This document shows, in pieces, positions 5,468 through 7,247 of a DNA stretch of 7,247 nt (position 1 is the stretch's first letter; the number at the start of each line of letters is the position of its first letter). The stretch is from a bacterium (GTDB taxonomy: Bacteria > Patescibacteriota > Gracilibacteria > JAUYGZ01): assembly GCA_030699855.1 (NCBI GenBank), contig JAUYKR010000091.1, forward strand, positions 1-7,247, in the 5' to 3' direction. The notes beneath the pieces were generated by a model. That model was not told the DNA's origin, did not search any database, and saw only the letters and a program-made list of their open reading frames with translations. Both the position numbers and the translations under genes were made by a program.

Positions 5468-5518
5468 ATGGATGAAGAATGTGATTTGTCAAATATTGAT
5501 TTTCAGGTATGCTGCTGA
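5468..5518 (+). CDS. Possible 16-residue leader peptide between DAHP synthase and the next gene
   Basis: An ATG two bases after the DAHP synthase stop, with GGGAG at ideal distance, opens a 16-codon frame (MDEECDLSNIDFQVCC). It stops at TGA 5516-5518, and the final A is the first base of an ATG (TGATG). That overlap is a classic arrangement for translational coupling to the following gene. Alternatively this is the true N-terminus of the next protein, cut off by a one-base frameshift (natural or a sequencing error), since the downstream frame is open back to 5500. The peptide has three cysteines and no run of aromatic codons, so a simple Phe/Tyr/Trp attenuation peptide is not supported. Confidence 0.4.
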   Translation: MDEECDLSNIDFQVCC

Positions 5519-6300
5519 TGTCCTCATCGTGCATCATGGGTCTTTTTGCAAATAGAATATCTGAATTTTTAGGGGATAATTTGGCTGAATGGCCAGGTGG
5601 TGACTTGGAAACTCAGGTTCAAATTTGTCCGGTGAAGGAGGGGGAAGAGGCTTTGGAAGTGCTTCGTGACGCTCTCAACACTTGTACCGAATTGCTGCTT
5701 ATTTTTTCTCATTGTGTTGATTCGGATCCCGAGTCGCTTCGCCAACTGGGCATGGCCATTGAGGCCTTGAACCTGCTGCTTCATGAGCAACGCAATGTGC
5801 GGGTATGCATTTTTAAAACCGCAAACGGGACTCGACTTGAAATCGAAGATTTGTTGTGTGACGAAGTGAGCATCTTGGAGTTTCCCCGTTCCGGCGACGA
5901 GACAGATGCTCAATTTTTGTTGGATTTAGGTGAGGTTTTTGAAAATTGTGTTCCTGTGGGGATGTATGAAGGCGCGGAAGCTATGGCTCTTATCCGTCAG
6001 TTTTATGAAAGCGTTGGAAGAGAGCTCTCTAGATGTGGATCTGAGATAGAGAGAATTGACAGGGATTTAGATCGACTTGATTGCGATTCCAATCACAATG
6101 GCCAGGTTAGCCTTGTTCACCAGGTGCTGAATCAGCTCGCTTCCGTTCAGCAACGATTTACTGTCTTAGAACAGCAGTTCGCGATAGTTCAGCAGCTGAT
6201 GAGTCCCCATGGAACTGACCTGAGGATTGAGGTTGTCGAAGAGGAGGGAAGATTCGTCGCTCGCGTCTTCGCCGTTGGTGATCGTGGAGGGCTCAACTAG
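5518..6300 (+). CDS. Unrecognised protein: alpha/beta N-terminal domain, EF-hand-like loop, coiled coil
   Basis: No family is firmly recognised. From the ATG at 5518 the product has 260 residues and no signal peptide or membrane segment, so it is probably cytoplasmic. Residues 1-125 alternate strands and helices: MSSSC, then helix GLFANRISEFL, strand VQICPV, helix EEALEVLRDALN, strand ELLLIFS, a helix in LRQLGMAIEALNLLL, strand VRVCIFK. This order, with an SSS-xxx-G opening, recalls TIR-like or other Rossmannoid domains, but no catalytic Glu is identifiable. Residues 190-201 fit an EF-hand loop except His at position 12. Residues 197-229 are Gln/Leu/Val-rich with heptad spacing, suggesting a coiled coil. 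The start is chosen from the TGATG overlap with the leader ORF; 5509 has AGG only 2 bases away, and 5536 is also possible. It follows DAHP synthase in the same direction and is probably co-transcribed. A shared pathway role is not established. Confidence 0.75.
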   Translation: MSSSCIMGLFANRISEFLGDNLAEWPGGDLETQVQICPVKEGEEALEVLRDALNTCTELLLIFSHCVDSDPESLRQLGMAIEALNLLLHEQRNVRVCIFKTANGTRLEIEDLLCDEVSILEFPRSGDETDAQFLLDLGEVFENCVPVGMYEGAEAMALIRQFYESVGRELSRCGSEIERIDRDLDRLDCDSNHNGQVSLVHQVLNQLASVQQRFTVLEQQFAIVQQLMSPHGTDLRIEVVEEEGRFVARVFAVGDRGGLN

Positions 6301-6315
6301 AAACAATATTTTCAA

Positions 6316-6342
6316 TTGAGTAGCCTACTTCAATACATTTTT
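6316..6342 (+). terminator. Weak hairpin with T-tract between convergent genes
   Basis: TTGAGTA (6316-6322) pairs with TACTTCAA (6326-6333) around the loop GCC with one bulged T, and TTTTT follows at 6338-6342. It lies 15 bases after the stop of the plus-strand gene, where a terminator is expected, but it overlaps the last codons and the stop of the convergent aminotransferase gene. The stem is short and AT-rich and the T-tract is offset by 4 bases, so termination efficiency is doubtful. Confidence 0.3.
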
Positions 6343-7247
6343 AAGCATCGCGATACACTTATCGATCTGCTCCTTGGTGATGATATAAGGCGGCAGCACC
6401 CGGATAATATTTTCTCCAGCTGGGAGTACTAGCACTCCTTTTTTTTGCAGGGTTTTGATAAAGTCCGCAGCTTTTTCTTTCAACTCGATGCCCAGGATCA
6501 GGCCCAGGCCGCGGACTTCCTGAATTCTGGGAGACTTCAGGGCCTTCAGTTTTTTCAAAAAGTAACCGCCATTTTCTCGGACGCGTTTGAGGATCTGGTG
6601 CTTCTGAAAGTAGTCCAGGGTGGCGATGCCGGCTACGGCCGTAAGTGGACCGCCGGCAAAGGTGGCGCCGTGCGAGCCGCGGTGAATCTTGCTCGAAATT
6701 TCTTCTGTCACTGCCAAGACTCCCAGAGGGATGCCGTTGCCAACTCCCTTGGAAATACAGACCATATCCGGGACGACGGCGAAGTGCTCGAAGGCCCACA
6801 TTTTTCCCGTTCTTCCCATGCCGGTCTGGATTTCATCGACGATCATCAGGGCGCCGTGTTTATCGCACAGCTTCCGTACGCCCTTCACGAATTCCTTCGA
6901 GGCCAGGTGAATGCCGCCTTCGCCCTGCAGGACTTCCAAAATGACGGCGGCGGTTTTTCCGCTGATCGTTTTTTCCAGTTCTTTCAGGTCGTCGAAGTCG
7001 GTAAAGACGAAGTGGGGGAGCAGGTCGCCGTAGCCGTCCCGATGCTTGGCGGCGTGGGTGGCGGATAGCGCGCCAAGGGTGCGGCCGTGGTAGCCGCGGG
7101 TCAGGGAAATGATCTGCTGTCTTTTGGTCACCAGGCGAGCGAATTTGAGAGCGCCTTCCACCGTCTCGGCACCAGTATTCGTGAGGAAAAATCGATTCAG
7201 TTTCTTGGGCATATATTTTTTCAAATTTTCGCAGTGCTCGGTTCTGG
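6325..7247 (-). CDS. argD: Class-III PLP aminotransferase, ArgD/LysJ type (5' end outside the window)
   Basis: Acetylornithine-type aminotransferases exchange an amino group between glutamate and a semialdehyde in arginine or lysine synthesis. The frame is open to the right edge, giving 306 residues from the codon at 7243-7245. A TTG at 7224 is internal, because RTEHCENL before it fits the family. Roughly 90 N-terminal residues should be missing from a normal length near 390-400. Counting from the first visible residue: TNTGAE at 22-27 binds cofactor phosphate, GYHGRT at 51-56, VDEIQTGMGRTG with the PLP-nitrogen Asp137, SKGVGNGIPLG with Schiff-base Lys166, and GATFAGGP with Thr195. The C-terminal GVLVLPAGENIIRVLPP matches ArgD/LysJ closely. 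Substrate (acetylornithine, LysW-linked semialdehyde, ornithine or GABA) cannot be settled, since no arg or lys gene is adjacent. It converges on the plus-strand gene, 24 bases apart. Confidence 0.88.
   Translation of the reverse strand, partial: RTEHCENLKKYMPKKLNRFFLTNTGAETVEGALKFARLVTKRQQIISLTRGYHGRTLGALSATHAAKHRDGYGDLLPHFVFTDFDDLKELEKTISGKTAAVILEVLQGEGGIHLASKEFVKGVRKLCDKHGALMIVDEIQTGMGRTGKMWAFEHFAVVPDMVCISKGVGNGIPLGVLAVTEEISSKIHRGSHGATFAGGPLTAVAGIATLDYFQKHQILKRVRENGGYFLKKLKALKSPRIQEVRGLGLILGIELKEKAADFIKTLQKKGVLVLPAGENIIRVLPPYIITKEQIDKCIAMLKNVLK

Noticed and set aside
4437..5518. Aromatic amino acid attenuator controlling DAHP synthase or the downstream gene
   Set aside because: No leader peptide rich in Phe, Tyr or Trp and no mutually exclusive hairpins were seen before 4437. 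The 5468 leader has one Phe and three Cys, which does not fit aromatic attenuation.
1..7247. Alternative genetic code with TGA read as Gly or Trp, as in some Patescibacteria lineages
   Set aside because: All recognised genes run full length with no internal TGA, and their stops are TAA or TAG. The only functional-looking TGA ends the short 5468 ORF. The standard bacterial code explains everything, though the absence of TGA stops in the readable genes is mildly notable in so small a sample.
7224..7247. TTG at 7224 as the start of the aminotransferase
   Set aside because: The frame continues to the window edge with residues typical of the family (RTEHCENL), and about 90 expected N-terminal residues would be missing. 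The gene is cut by the window, not started here.

Overview
The window looks like a piece of a compact, roughly 50% GC bacterial chromosome. Genes are tightly packed, with gaps of 1 and 3 bases inside the leftward gene run. Recognisable genes are conserved housekeeping or envelope functions: a small heat-shock protein, the lytic transglycosylase MltG, a YbaB/EbfC DNA-binding protein, an SPFH/prohibitin protein, DAHP synthase and a class-III aminotransferase. The style (small-genome gene set, poor Shine-Dalgarno sequences before several genes, short AT-rich intergenic repeats, unrecognised exported membrane proteins) would fit a Patescibacteria/CPR-type organism, but this is inference and no marker in the window proves it. 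All readable stops are TAA or TAG, and no reading frame is interrupted by TGA, so the standard bacterial code is adequate.

Layout. On the minus strand, reading from about 4309 down to 1, lies a run of five genes: an SPFH protein with an unusual N-terminal extension; an exported three-helix membrane protein that starts 3 bases after it; YbaB/EbfC; MltG, behind a gap holding an array of TACGAAT-type heptamers; and an Hsp20 chaperone starting 1 base after MltG and running off the left edge. On the plus strand, divergent from this run, lie a class I DAHP synthase (4437-5465), a short leader-like ORF (5468-5518) and an unrecognised protein (5518-6300). A class-III PLP aminotransferase (ArgD/LysJ type) converges on the last gene from the right and runs off the right edge.

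The most unusual DNA is the divergent region around 4268-4413. It has a perfect 23-bp inverted repeat enclosing 65 bp and spanning the SPFH start, abutted by two exact head-to-tail copies of a 19-bp unit upstream of DAHP synthase. Inside the SPFH N-terminal extension there is also a GC-rich palindromic element that is read through as a proline-rich linker. The MltG-YbaB gap carries seven TACGAAT-like heptamers followed by two copies in the opposite orientation.

How the genes work together. SPFH and the exported membrane protein probably form a co-expressed membrane module. MltG and Hsp20 appear translationally linked. DAHP synthase commits carbon to aromatic amino acid synthesis, and one specificity residue suggests tyrosine-type rather than phenylalanine-type feedback. 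The gene after it is probably co-transcribed and appears translationally coupled to a 16-residue leader ORF with a good Shine-Dalgarno sequence. Its N-terminal half has an alpha/beta pattern resembling TIR-like or related Rossmannoid domains, and its C-terminal half has an EF-hand-like loop and a coiled coil. No complete defence system, mobile element with a transposase, CRISPR array or RNA gene was seen.
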